From an uncultured Lachnospiraceae bacterium (GTDB lineage Bacteria; Bacillota; Clostridia; Lachnospirales; Lachnospiraceae), in NCBI GenBank assembly GCA_910588405.1, contig CAJUPT010000013.1, positions 1-59,438 on the forward strand: a stretch of DNA of 59,438 bases, in the 5' to 3' direction. Positions 17,080 to 25,658 of this stretch are shown here, in pieces (within the stretch, counting starts at the first letter, position 1; every line of letters begins with the position of its first letter). A program made the position numbers and the translations under genes. The notes under the pieces are model-generated. The model was not told the origin of the DNA and ran no database searches. It was given only the letters and a program-made list of their open reading frames with translations.

Positions 17080-17649
17080 TTACCGAACTTCACTGACAAA
17101 TTTCACGGAAGCGTTCAGCGCCTTGGTGATCGCCTTTGAGGTAATGGTGGCGCCGCTGATCTGGTCGAAATCCTGGTTCATAACCATCTCCGCCGGAGCC
17201 TGGATTCCCGCAAACTGTCCCTTGAAATCGTCATTGGTACACTTTGCGCCGAGGCCTGCGGTCTCACTCATGGAAAGCACCTCAAAGCCGGTGATGGTCC
17301 CTGCCAGATCGATTCCCATCGTGATGGAGATATCGCCGCCGTAACCTTCCTTGGCCGTTACCGCAACCACATGGCCGATCACGGCTCCGGAGCCGTCCAC
17401 AGCCTCCAGCACCTCGGTCACTTCCGCACCGTCCGCCGTATAAGACGCAAGGGCCGTTTTGATCTCCTCATTCTCCTGGAAGGATGCTGCGTCGGCAAAC
17501 ACCTTCTGATACGCTTCCTGTTTTGCTTTTTCCTGTGCCGCCTCGATGGGCGCCTTTGTCATATTATATACAAAGCCCAGGCAGAGGCCGGAAATCAGTG
17601 TAATGGCAAAAAGGATAATGGCATCTTTAACAATCGTATTCTTTCCCAT
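17080..17649 (-). CDS. rnfG: Rnf complex subunit RnfG (covalent FMN)
   Basis: RnfG is a membrane-anchored flavoprotein facing the outside. It has one N-terminal helix (ILFAITLISGLCLGFVYNM) and an FMN-binding domain. The FMN attachment motif is SGAT at 165-168, with Thr168 the expected phosphoester site; an ApbE-type flavin transferase would be needed and is not in the window. The 189-residue length is normal. The ATG directly follows the rnfD stop codon (TAA then ATG), indicating coupled translation. Confidence 0.95.
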   Translation of the reverse strand: MGKNTIVKDAIILFAITLISGLCLGFVYNMTKAPIEAAQEKAKQEAYQKVFADAASFQENEEIKTALASYTADGAEVTEVLEAVDGSGAVIGHVVAVTAKEGYGGDISITMGIDLAGTITGFEVLSMSETAGLGAKCTNDDFKGQFAGIQAPAEMVMNQDFDQISGATITSKAITKALNASVKFVSEVR

Positions 17650-18585
17650 TTATTTCTTTGCCTCCCTTCCGAATGGCGTAGGCATCGTTACTTTCTCAAT
17701 CAGCGGAACTAACAGATTACAGAAAATAATCGCATAGGACACGCCCTCAGCCGACGGGCCGAAGATACGGAAGATGCCGGTCAGAAGGCCTAAGCACACG
17801 CCGTAAATAATCTGTCCGTTAGGCGTAATCGGGCTGGTCACGTAATCCGTAGCCATGAAAAACGCGCCGAAGATCAGGCCGCCGCCGCAGATCTGGGCCG
17901 CCACGTAAGTCAGGTCAAAGCCATGGCCGCCGAAAATCAGTGCAAACACCGCAACGGTTGCGATATAGGTAAAAGGAATTTTCCAGTTAATAACCTTCTT
18001 CGCCAGCATATAAGCCGCGCCGATTAACAGGGCGATCACAGAAGTCTCGCCGATGGTTCCCGGAATCGTACCGATAAACATATTCAGCAGGTTCACGCTC
18101 TCCCCTGCCTTTAACGCCGCCAGCGGGGTAGCCCCCGTAACGCCGTCGGGGAAAAACTGAGTCATCTTGCCCGCAAAGGAAATCAGCAGGAAACATCTGC
18201 CCGCCAGAGCAGGGTTCATAAAGTTCTGTCCCAGGCCGCCGTACAGCTGTTTTACGATCAGAATCGCGAAAATGCTGCCCAGGGCGGGAATCCACAGATC
18301 GATATAAGCCGGCATATTCAGCGCCAGGATCAGGCCCGTCACCGCCGCGCTGTAATCCATGATTGTTATGGGCTTTTTCATCGCCTTCTCATATATGTAC
18401 TCGGTCAGCACGGCCGAGGCCACACAAACCACAATAATCAGAAATGCCCTGAACCCAAACTGATAGATGCCAAACAGGGCCGCCGGGGCCATGGCAATCA
18501 ACACATCACACATGATGGAAGAAGTAGTCGCGCTGCTTCTGACATGGGGCGATGTGGAAACATTTAAGAGTTTGTTCACTCTCAC
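17650..18585 (-). CDS. rnfD: Rnf complex subunit RnfD (covalent FMN)
   Basis: A 311-residue membrane protein with about nine to ten helices, homologous to NqrB. The FMN attachment motif DGVTGATP is present, Thr153 being the likely site. TTSSIMCDVLIAMAPA near the N-terminus and GLGQNFMNPALAGR are family marks. The start is GTG at 18585 or the GTG two codons later (18579), which has better spacing from the GAGG upstream. A 162-nt gap with strong palindromes separates it from rnfC. Confidence 0.95.
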   Translation of the reverse strand: MRVNKLLNVSTSPHVRSSATTSSIMCDVLIAMAPAALFGIYQFGFRAFLIIVVCVASAVLTEYIYEKAMKKPITIMDYSAAVTGLILALNMPAYIDLWIPALGSIFAILIVKQLYGGLGQNFMNPALAGRCFLLISFAGKMTQFFPDGVTGATPLAALKAGESVNLLNMFIGTIPGTIGETSVIALLIGAAYMLAKKVINWKIPFTYIATVAVFALIFGGHGFDLTYVAAQICGGGLIFGAFFMATDYVTSPITPNGQIIYGVCLGLLTGIFRIFGPSAEGVSYAIIFCNLLVPLIEKVTMPTPFGREAKK

Positions 18586-18622
18586 TCACCTCTTTCTTAT
18601 GCTTTTACATATACCCGTGAGT

Positions 18623-18745
18623 CAAATGATTTGCCAACATGTTCCTGTTATTCCAAAAGAAACAGCAAATCATTTGGCAAATAAGTATACTCGTGAGTAT
18701 AACCGTCCGTTTCATGAACTGTCTTTCATGAACGGAAATACGGTT
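18623..18745 (-). repeat. Palindromes between rnfC and rnfD
   Basis: Three dyads fill the gap: a 12-bp perfect stem (18623-18634 with 18665-18676), ATACTC-gt-GAGTAT at 18687-18700, and a nested hairpin at 18701-18745 (AACCGT/ACGGTT outside, CCGTTTCATGAA against TTCATGAACGG inside) that ends 3 nt from the rnfC stop. No T-run follows. It may protect the rnfC message, set subunit ratios, or be a mobile repeat. Confidence 0.5.
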
Positions 18746-18747
18746 AT

Positions 18748-20076
18748 CTATTTCTTTGCACTCCTTCTCTTGTCCATCACGCTCTTTCTGGCCTGCTTGA
18801 AAGCCTGGGTCAGACGTCTCTTAGCAGGACATACAAAGGTACAGCTGCCGCACTCGTAGCATTCCATGCCGCCGACCCGCTCAAAGCCCTCGTCGTCGAA
18901 GCGCTCGGCATATTCCACCATAATCTGGGGAACCAGGTTGCTGGGACAGGCCTCCACACAGCGCCCGCAGCGGATACAGGCGGTAGGCGCCATGGCCGCT
19001 ACTTCATCCTTGGACATGCATAAAAGAGCAGAGGAGGTTTTCGTCACCGGCACATCAAGGGAATGCAGGGCCATGCCCATCATCGGGCCGCCGGATACAA
19101 TCTTCTCCGGCTCACAGGTAAAGCCGCCGGCCTCGTCGATCAGCTCCGCATAGTTGGTTCCGGTTTTCACCTCAAAGTTTCTGGGTTCCTTGATGGCATC
19201 CCCGGTTATGGTGACAATCCGGCGGATCAGAGGCGTATTCTCGCATACCGCTTTATAAATGGCCACTACCGTATCGATATTGTCCACCACAACGCCGGCA
19301 TCGGCAGGAAGCATGGAGGAATTGATTTTTCTGCCGGTACATGCAAAGATTAATGTACGCTCGGCGCCCTGAGGGTATTTGGTGCGCAGAGGCTGTACAA
19401 TAATCCTTGGTTCATCCTTCACAAGCTCAGTCAGCTTCTCAATGCAGTCCGGCTTGTTGTCCTCGATTCCGATAACACCCTTTGCATTCTCAAACAGCCG
19501 CAACAGAACTTTTAAGCCGCCGATTACACGCTCCGGTTCTTCTAACATCACCCGATAGTCAGAAGTCAGATAAGGCTCGCACTCCGCACCGTTTACCAGC
19601 ACATAATCGATCTTACTGTCGTCCTGAGGGGTAATCTTCACATGGTTGGGGAAGCCTGCGCCGCCCATACCGACCACGCCTGCATCCTGGACATACTTAC
19701 GGATTTCCTCTTTTGACAGCTTTGTATAATCCCTTTGTTGCCCGAAGCCTTCCACAGTTTTATATTCATGGTCGTTTTCCACCACGATCGCCGGGCACAT
19801 CGCGCCCGAAACCAGAAGCCTGGGTTCAATGGCCTTTACCGTGCCGGACACCGAACTGCAGATATTTGCAGACACGAATCCGCCGGCTTCTGCGATTCTC
19901 TGGCCTACCAGCACGTGGTCTCCCACAGATACCACAGGCTTTGCCGGCGCACCGATGTGCTGTGACATGGGATACACCAAATCGCCTTTTGGAAGCACCG
20001 CCTTAATTGGGAGGGACTTGGAAAGTTCTTTCCCGTCATAAGGATGTGTGCCACCCTGAAATGTAGCTTTTTCCAT
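18748..20076 (-). CDS. rnfC: Rnf complex subunit RnfC (NADH-binding)
   Basis: RnfC is the cytoplasmic subunit that reduces NAD+. The 442 residues show an N-terminal barrel/biotinyl-like domain, the NADH/FMN-binding part with GVVGMGGAGFPNHVK and NGAECEPYLTSD, the SLBB region, and two C-terminal [4Fe-4S] sites (CIRCGRCVEACP and CYECGSCTFVCP). All expected motifs are present. It is the first structural subunit of the operon, after the NusG-II and Gx transporter genes. The start ATG (MEKATFQGGTHPYDGKE) is the family start. Confidence 0.96.
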   Translation of the reverse strand: MEKATFQGGTHPYDGKELSKSLPIKAVLPKGDLVYPMSQHIGAPAKPVVSVGDHVLVGQRIAEAGGFVSANICSSVSGTVKAIEPRLLVSGAMCPAIVVENDHEYKTVEGFGQQRDYTKLSKEEIRKYVQDAGVVGMGGAGFPNHVKITPQDDSKIDYVLVNGAECEPYLTSDYRVMLEEPERVIGGLKVLLRLFENAKGVIGIEDNKPDCIEKLTELVKDEPRIIVQPLRTKYPQGAERTLIFACTGRKINSSMLPADAGVVVDNIDTVVAIYKAVCENTPLIRRIVTITGDAIKEPRNFEVKTGTNYAELIDEAGGFTCEPEKIVSGGPMMGMALHSLDVPVTKTSSALLCMSKDEVAAMAPTACIRCGRCVEACPSNLVPQIMVEYAERFDDEGFERVGGMECYECGSCTFVCPAKRRLTQAFKQARKSVMDKRRSAKK

Positions 20077-20171
20077 CTGTTATCCGTCTCCTTCTTTTTA
20101 AATCAATGCAGGAAACAACAAGCTATTTTGTCGTTTACCATACTTTTGTTCCCCGGCTGTTTCCCGCCGCC

Positions 20172-20702
20172 TCACTGCGGAACACAGACCCGGATACGTT
20201 TTATGAGCTGCCCTGCCGTAAGGCCGATCAGTCCTCCGGTGATTAACCCGAACACCAGCAGAACAGGCACATAGTAAAACAATGCGGCTGACTCAACCAC
20301 CGCTGCGGCCATCAGCAGCTGCCCGATATTATGAGCGATGCCGCCGGCCATGCTCACCCCCTCAACGTGAAGCAAAGTTTTATTCTTACAGACCGCCATC
20401 ACAGCAAAGCTGAGAAGACCGCCAGATAAGCTGAACATCATGGTGGATAAATTTCCGAAGGTAAACCCTACCAGCACGATCCTGACCACGGAAACGCCGA
20501 AGGCTGTCCGGGTTCCCAGAAGATACAGCGCCGCCACCACCACCAGATTGGCCAGCCCCACCTTCATGCCGGGTATGGCAAAGGAAAAAGGAATCAGCGC
20601 CTCCACATAGCTGAACACAAAGGCCAGGGCAATCAGCACGCCGTACAGAGCGACTTTCTTCGCCACATGTTTATTCTGATCCTTCACGACAGACTTTGTC
20701 AT
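20172..20702 (-). CDS. Gx transporter family / HepT-like membrane protein
   Basis: A small membrane protein (176 residues from the ATG at 20702) with about five hydrophobic helices, related to the group annotated as 'heptaprenyl diphosphate synthase component I' or Gx transporter, which resembles ECF-transporter substrate subunits. Recognisable are YGVLIALAFVFSYVEALIPF and GMKVGLANLVVV. An earlier GTG at 20717 is possible, but GAGGAG sits 7 nt before the ATG, and the ribosome site overlaps the stop of the upstream NusG-II gene. Its position in front of rnf recurs in Firmicutes. A role in supplying flavin or another cofactor to Rnf is only a guess. Confidence 0.82.
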   Translation of the reverse strand: MTKSVVKDQNKHVAKKVALYGVLIALAFVFSYVEALIPFSFAIPGMKVGLANLVVVAALYLLGTRTAFGVSVVRIVLVGFTFGNLSTMMFSLSGGLLSFAVMAVCKNKTLLHVEGVSMAGGIAHNIGQLLMAAAVVESAALFYYVPVLLVFGLITGGLIGLTAGQLIKRIRVCVPQ

Positions 20703-20713
20703 GTAATCACTCC

Positions 20714-21121
20714 TCACTCCGCCAGACCGTCAAGCGCCTCGCCTGCGCCGCCCCGGACCGTAACCACCACCCGGTTTGGAAGGCAGACAATCGCCTCTCC
20801 GGTTGCGCTGATCCGCCCCTGTTTCTCACAGAGCCGGTCAGGACAGCTGGCATTCGTCACATGAGCGGAACCTTCCTCGATCACCAGCGTATTCCTGCCG
20901 CCGTCATATCCTTCAATGACAACCGTACGGTCTTCCGCCAGGGGATACCTGGCCGTCTCCCGGCCCTCCACCTCCACCACGGCCCACGCGCCCGGTTCCC
21001 GGTGAAGCAGCTGCCAGCCCAGCCCGCAAAAAAGGGCTGCCAGAAGAACAGTCCCTGCCAGGAGAATCTCTCCCCGAGGTTTTTGTCTATTCTTCCCTAT
21101 ATCCCCGTCCTTTTTCCCCAT
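20714..21121 (-). CDS. NusG domain II-containing small secreted protein
   Basis: A 135-residue protein with a lysine-rich start and one N-terminal membrane helix (EILLAGTVLLAALFCGLGW), then a small beta-rich domain of the NusG-II/DUF2500-like type ending in ITNASCPDRLCEKQG-like residues (here VTNASCPDRLCEKQG) and an ICLPNRVVV-like strand (IVCLPNRVVVTV). It lacks the NGN domain of true NusG, so it is not a transcription factor. The family often precedes the Gx gene and rnf or apbE genes. The cysteine pair CPDRLC is a noted trait. Function unknown; it may help assemble the Rnf complex on the outer face. Confidence 0.82.
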   Translation of the reverse strand: MGKKDGDIGKNRQKPRGEILLAGTVLLAALFCGLGWQLLHREPGAWAVVEVEGRETARYPLAEDRTVVIEGYDGGRNTLVIEEGSAHVTNASCPDRLCEKQGRISATGEAIVCLPNRVVVTVRGGAGEALDGLAE

Positions 21122-21150
21122 TTTATCACAAATTCTCCAAATTAAAAACC

Positions 21151-21179
21151 CTTATTGCGCCAGTTATCGAATGTTTCAA
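21151..21179 (-). promoter_or_regulatory. Candidate promoter of the Rnf operon
   Basis: Minus strand TTGAAA (21179-21174), a 17-nt spacer, and AATAAG (21156-21151), about 25-30 nt before the NusG-II start codon. The -35 is close to consensus, the -10 matches at four of six positions. Confidence 0.4.
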
Positions 21180-21252
21180 AAAAAAAACAACATTTTTGTC
21201 TATTTTCCACAATATTCCCCTGTTGATTTTCCCCCGCACAGGCGCGCCCCTT

Positions 21253-22050
21253 TTACAGCTCTCTGCTCTTTTTCGCGCAGGCTTTCATGGCCTCTATAAT
21301 ACTGCTGCGGAATCCTTTTTCTTCCAGCGCACGCACGGCCTCAATGGTGGTTCCTGCCGGAGAGCATACCATATCCTTCAGCTCCGCCGGATGCTTTCCG
21401 GTTTCCAGAACCATCTTCGCGCTGCCATAGACGGCCTGAGCCGCAAACTCATAAGCCTGGGCCCTGGGCATCCCTTCCAGCACCGCCGCGTCGGCCATGG
21501 CCTCGATCATAATGAATACATAGGCAGGAGAGCTGCCGCTGACCGCCACTACCGCGTCAAACAGACGCTCATCTACCATCACTGCCTTGCCAAAGCTGTT
21601 GATCACCTGGAGCACACGGTCCAGTTCTTCTTTGGTAACCAGCCTGCTTGAACTGACAGCCGTGATCCCTTCCAGCGCCAGCGCCGGCGTATTGGGCATC
21701 GTGCGCACCAGCTTCAGCTTTCTTCCGAAGGTGTCGGTGATTCTCCGCTTTGTCCAGCCGGGCGCCAGGCTGATCACAATCTGGTCTGCCCGCACCCTGT
21801 CGTTAATCTGGTCGATCACCGCCATATAAAACTGAGGCTTGATGGCCAAAACCAGCATCTCGGATTCATCCGCCACTCTTCTGTCATTCTCCACGACCTC
21901 CACGCCCAGCTCCTTCTGGGTCCGTTCCCTGGCAGGTTCCCATATGTCGGAAGCCATAATCTCCTCCGGACGAAACAGTCCTTTTTTGATAATGCCCCCC
22001 ATGATGGCCCTCGCCATGTTTCCACTGCCAATAAAACCTATTTTTTTCAT
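21253..22050 (-). CDS. proC: Pyrroline-5-carboxylate reductase
   Basis: ProC makes the last step of proline synthesis, reducing pyrroline-5-carboxylate with NAD(P)H. The N-terminal Rossmann motif is IGFIGSGNMARAIMGG. SPAGTTIEAVRALEEKGFRS near the end is the family signature, preceded by VAVSGSSPAYVF. I chose the ATG at 22050 (MKKIGFIG), giving 265 residues, because GGGGAGG lies 10 nt upstream; a frame opening 21 nt earlier would put its start inside that ribosome site. It is not functionally linked to its neighbours. Confidence 0.95.
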   Translation of the reverse strand: MKKIGFIGSGNMARAIMGGIIKKGLFRPEEIMASDIWEPARERTQKELGVEVVENDRRVADESEMLVLAIKPQFYMAVIDQINDRVRADQIVISLAPGWTKRRITDTFGRKLKLVRTMPNTPALALEGITAVSSSRLVTKEELDRVLQVINSFGKAVMVDERLFDAVVAVSGSSPAYVFIMIEAMADAAVLEGMPRAQAYEFAAQAVYGSAKMVLETGKHPAELKDMVCSPAGTTIEAVRALEEKGFRSSIIEAMKACAKKSREL

Positions 22051-22169
22051 TTTATGAGTTCCTCCCCTCATTCATTCTCCCGCCTTTTTGGCACGGTTTT
22101 GCATACCTGCGAATCAACGCCCGTGCATACGCCGCGCCGTCAAGACAAAATTTAAAAGTTGTTAATATA

Positions 22170-22745
22170 TCATACACCCAGCGTCAGCTGCCCTTCCACT
22201 TCCTCGGCAGCCTCTCGCTCGAATGTTCTGATCTTTTCATCATCCAGCCTGGGCAGCTCCTCCAGGCTTCCCACGCCGAAGCGGCGTAAGAATTCTTCTG
22301 TAGTGGCAAATAAAATCGGACGCCCCGGCGCATCCAACCGTCCCACCTCGCATACCAGGCCAAACTCCACCAGACGATTCACCGCATGGTCGGAGGCCAC
22401 GCCCCGGATTCTCTGAATCTCAGCTTTAGTCACCGGCTGTTTATATGCAATAATGGACAGCGTTTCCAGCGCTGCTTCTGACAGCTCCTGTTTTTTGGGC
22501 TCGCTGGCCACCCGGATCAGATTTTCATAATATTCTTTTTTGGTACAGAGCTGAAAACTGCCGGAAAGCTCTAAAAGCCGGATTCCCCGGTCTTCCTCCT
22601 CATACCGGTCCATCATCTCGTGAAGCAGCTTTTCCGTCTTCTCCTGGTCCTGCTCCACGGATCGGGCCAGTGAGGCCAAAGGCACCGCCTGCCCCATGGT
22701 AAACAACACTGCTTCCAATGCCGCTTCTATTTCCCGTATTTTCAT
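22170..22745 (-). CDS. scpB: Segregation and condensation protein B
   Basis: ScpB is a winged-helix kleisin-interacting subunit of the SMC-ScpAB complex that compacts and segregates the chromosome. Typical features are IREIEAALEAVLFTMG at the start and SEAALETLSIIAYKQPVTKAEIQRIRG in the middle. The ATG at 22745 gives 191 residues and has AGAGG 8 nt before it; an ATG 30 nt upstream (22775) is also in frame and possible. It follows scpA in the same direction with a short gap, as usual. Confidence 0.94.
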   Translation of the reverse strand: MKIREIEAALEAVLFTMGQAVPLASLARSVEQDQEKTEKLLHEMMDRYEEEDRGIRLLELSGSFQLCTKKEYYENLIRVASEPKKQELSEAALETLSIIAYKQPVTKAEIQRIRGVASDHAVNRLVEFGLVCEVGRLDAPGRPILFATTEEFLRRFGVGSLEELPRLDDEKIRTFEREAAEEVEGQLTLGV

Positions 22746-22835
22746 CCCAACATCCTCTATATAATCATTCCGCAACCTTCCTCCCGGTTCGTTGCTATCT
22801 TTATTTAGGCTTTGCGGCTCCTATCTCAGACGTTT

Positions 22836-23621
22836 TTACTGAAATTCCAGCTCCAGCCGTTCCAGCGCGTCGTCTGTTTCTGCCGCCCGGATCACAATAT
22901 CGCCGAACAATTCTTCCTGCAAAAGCTGTACGGCTCCCACCTTCATCAGCTCCAGCACGGCCAGAAACGTAACCACCACCTCAAATTTTTCCGCTCCCTC
23001 TTCCGGAAAAAGAGAGATAAAAGAAAACTGTTTTTTCTCCCTGCAAAGAGAAAGGATTCCCGTAATCTTATCCTCCACTCGAACCGGTTCCTTCTCGATA
23101 CGGCCGAACCGGCTGCGGACAGGGTCGATTTTCTCCTCCTGCTTTCTGATGACCATCTGAAAAATCTCATTCAGACGGATCAGAGAAAGCCCCTCTAACA
23201 GTTGATCCAGATCCACCGGCGGACGATAACGGGACACCTCCTCCGGAATATCCTCCTGCCGGTAAAAAATAAAGCCGGCCGACTGCTCCCGCTCCTGCAG
23301 CGTGACGGAAATTTCCCTGAACATCTTATATTCCAAAAGCCGTCTGGTCAGCTCCTCCCTGGGGTCCCGGACCTCCTCTTCCTCCTCTTCATCGACCGGA
23401 AGCAGCATCCGGGACTTAATATCCAGAAGGGTGGCCGCCATCACCAGAAACTCGCTGGCCAGATCCAGATCCGCCATATCCATGACAGCCATATATTCCA
23501 TATACTGATCGGTAATCTCGGCGATGGGGATATCATAAATATCTAATTTATCCTTTTCAATCAAATGAAGCAAGAGGTCCAGCGGACCCTCAAACACCTT
23601 CAGTTTTACTGCCAGTTCCAT
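22836..23621 (-). CDS. scpA: Segregation and condensation protein A
   Basis: ScpA is the kleisin that bridges the two SMC heads. The family start VKLKVFEGPLDLLLHLIEKDKLDIYDIPI is complete, followed by SEFLVMAATLLDIKSRMLLP. An acidic stretch (EEEEE) follows near residue 100, and the C-terminal winged helix is VVTFLAVLELMKVGAVQLLQ with FGDIVI. At 261 residues it is of normal length. It is the first gene of the scpA-scpB pair. Confidence 0.95.
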   Translation of the reverse strand: MELAVKLKVFEGPLDLLLHLIEKDKLDIYDIPIAEITDQYMEYMAVMDMADLDLASEFLVMAATLLDIKSRMLLPVDEEEEEEVRDPREELTRRLLEYKMFREISVTLQEREQSAGFIFYRQEDIPEEVSRYRPPVDLDQLLEGLSLIRLNEIFQMVIRKQEEKIDPVRSRFGRIEKEPVRVEDKITGILSLCREKKQFSFISLFPEEGAEKFEVVVTFLAVLELMKVGAVQLLQEELFGDIVIRAAETDDALERLELEFQ

Positions 23622-23661
23622 TCAGACCCGCTTTCTTATCAAAATTCCGCCGCGGCCTCAC

Positions 23662-24555
23662 TCAAAAAGCATTTGCGGAAACCTTTCGTCTTAACTTTAT
23701 CAAAATCAGCTGGGGCCGATTGTTCAGCCGGATATTCACAGAATGCGTCCCCAATCCGGCGCTTAAAACCATCCGGCTTTCTCCCTCATCGAACAGCCCA
23801 CGGTCATATTCCGGAAAAAACATATAATTGGGCGTCATCACGCCGCCCAGCCTCGGCAGGCAAATAGTTCCGCCGTGAAAATGTCCGGCCAGCACCAGAT
23901 CTGCACCCCATCGGACATACTCCTTAAAATAAAGGGGCGAATGGGCCAATAATATATGAATCTCCGGTCCGTGCCCCTCTCCCAGTGTCCGTCGCAAATA
24001 CGCCTGATCCATGGGCCTTTTTCCGACTTTTTTATAATATTTCCTAGATAAATCAAGACCGGTAATCCGAATCCGCTGTCCCTTGCGTTCCACATATTCG
24101 CTGCGATTCCTTAAAATAGGAATCCCCATTCTTTCGATCTGGTCCATATACAGATCATACTGTTCCCCGTAAACCCTGCGCTCCCGGTCCATCCTGTGCT
24201 CATGATTGCCCAGGCCATAATAAACCGGATACTTTTCCGACAGCGCTTTAGCCAAATGAAGCGGCACTTCCAGACTTCTCTGCCCCTTCGCCACCATCAT
24301 ATCGCCGCCTATGGCCACGATATCCGGATAGAGCCCGTCTATGGCCCGAAGCAGCAGCTCGTTATCCTGCCCAAAGGAATTATTGTGGAGATCTGTCAGA
24401 AAAACAATGCCAAAACCGTCAAAAACCTTGGGGAGTGCGGAAAATTCCACCGTATAGATCTTCGTCTCAAAATGTTTTCTTTCGTACTGAGAGCGTGTCA
24501 GCGCCACTGCAGTCACAGCCGCCGCAGAAACCGCAAATTTAGAAATAGAAATCAT
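23662..24555 (-). CDS. Membrane-anchored metallophosphoesterase (YkuE/YaeI type)
   Basis: A calcineurin-like phosphoesterase of 297 residues. The metal-binding blocks appear in order: FLTDLHNN, GGDMM, GLGNHEHRMD, LLAHSP and LAGHFHGG. An N-terminal hydrophobic stretch (FAVSAAAVTAVAL) probably anchors it. YkuE-like proteins act on the outer face of the membrane on phosphoester substrates, some on lipid carriers; the substrate here is unknown. I use the ATG at 24555; the frame can be extended to a TTG at 24594, but this lacks a ribosome site. TGTTATAAT lies just ahead of the ATG and might be an extended -10, which would make the message nearly leaderless. Confidence 0.85.
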   Translation of the reverse strand: MISISKFAVSAAAVTAVALTRSQYERKHFETKIYTVEFSALPKVFDGFGIVFLTDLHNNSFGQDNELLLRAIDGLYPDIVAIGGDMMVAKGQRSLEVPLHLAKALSEKYPVYYGLGNHEHRMDRERRVYGEQYDLYMDQIERMGIPILRNRSEYVERKGQRIRITGLDLSRKYYKKVGKRPMDQAYLRRTLGEGHGPEIHILLAHSPLYFKEYVRWGADLVLAGHFHGGTICLPRLGGVMTPNYMFFPEYDRGLFDEGESRMVLSAGLGTHSVNIRLNNRPQLILIKLRRKVSANAF

Positions 24556-24637
24556 TCTGCAATTATAACATAGAATACCTTCTGGCGCAATCAAAGAGTT
24601 TTATCCGCTAATTCAGTAAAATTGTACTAAAAAAAAT

Positions 24638-24669
24638 ACAAGCGAGGAATTTTTCGATTCCCCGCTTGT
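24638..24669 (-). terminator. Intrinsic terminator of the unknown gene at 24921
   Basis: A 13-bp stem with one mismatch (24638-24650 with 24657-24669, loop TTTTCG). On the minus strand the stem is followed by a run of eight T (plus-strand A-run ending at 24636). It lies 250 nt past the stop codon, leaving a long 3' UTR in which I see no gene with a ribosome site. Confidence 0.8.
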
Positions 24670-24920
24670 CGGCATTTTCCATAAGACCAGTCGGCTTATA
24701 TTCAGTTATTTTCCACAATTCTTGTAAAAGAATTCCTGTTCACTTCATCGTCCGGCACGCCGCTGTTTCCGCCGTTCTCCTGGCCGGCAGCCATTTTTTT
24801 CAAGCTGCAACCTCTTGTCTGACCATCCACAAGCCGCCATCCCGCCCGTCAGCACTTTCCATAGGATCGGCAAATTCACTTAAGAATCGTTCATTTGTAC
24901 GAATACCTACCTGCTCTCAA

Positions 24921-25445
24921 TTAATTAATTTCCGTAATCTTCCCTTCATTCATCTCATAACGGCAGTACTTTCCGTTTTCCGAGATAAAAGGGCGATAGG
25001 TGCAGCTTTTCGTATCTTTTACATAAACCACGCCGGTAGCGATCATTCTAACCAGCGCGAAACGGGTGTTCAGACTGGATATCCACTCGTAAACCTTTTC
25101 GTCGTTGGACTTCGCCATCACCAGGTTATAGCCGCCCTCACAGGGTGAAAGGCGGAAATAAATCTTCTCCTTATCCTTCGCCGGCGCGTATACCTGGCTG
25201 TAGATATAGGAAGAAAAGTTTTTCTTCACAAATTCCTGGAATGACTTTACGGTGTAAACTTCCTTGCTGACCTCGTCCGTAATCTTATCCCCTCTGTCCA
25301 GACGGATCTTAATCACCTGCAGCACTTCAACGCTCCAATTAATAAAAGAAATGCTGCTGTACTCCATGGAATTCAGCAGAGTGTCGATTATTTGTCTGGA
25401 TAACACCGGCGCCTGTGTCGCCTCATCGTATAATTTCTGATACAT
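24921..25445 (-). CDS. Conserved-looking protein of unknown function
   Basis: I do not recognise this 174-residue protein. It is soluble, without signal peptide or membrane helix, of mixed alpha/beta composition, and has a basic central region. It opens with a helical part containing VLSRQIIDTLLNSMEYSS. The ATG at 25445 is chosen because GGGAGGA lies 7 nt upstream; earlier in-frame starts (ATG 25463, TTG 25508) lack this. It has its own promoter (25553-25581) and terminator (24638-24669), so it is a single-gene unit. No link to the neighbouring cell wall and phosphoesterase genes can be shown. Confidence 0.75.
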   Translation of the reverse strand: MYQKLYDEATQAPVLSRQIIDTLLNSMEYSSISFINWSVEVLQVIKIRLDRGDKITDEVSKEVYTVKSFQEFVKKNFSSYIYSQVYAPAKDKEKIYFRLSPCEGGYNLVMAKSNDEKVYEWISSLNTRFALVRMIATGVVYVKDTKSCTYRPFISENGKYCRYEMNEGKITEIN

Positions 25446-25552
25446 CCATTTATCCTCCCTCATTTTTCTGGCCGCCACCTTTTTCGGGCATCCGCCGACT
25501 TTGTGCAAATTCCCTCAATCCCCTGTGCGAACCACGGTCTTCATATACATAT

Positions 25553-25581
25553 ATTATAAAACCTGGAAGGAAAAAAAGCAA
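25553..25581 (-). promoter_or_regulatory. Promoter of the unknown gene at 24921
   Basis: Minus strand TTGCTT (25581-25576), a 17-nt spacer and a perfect TATAAT (25558-25553), giving a leader of about 100 nt. Confidence 0.65.
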
Positions 25582-25658
25582 GTGAGTGAAGGAGGTTTCA
25601 GGTTATGTACGTTTAAAGATACATTTGAAAAAATTACACGGCTTCGAACCGCGCCTGC

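Noticed and set aside
24670..24920. Short minus-strand frames of 30 to 44 codons in the 3' UTR of the unknown gene
   Set aside because: No ribosome sites and no recognisable sequence; left as untranslated.
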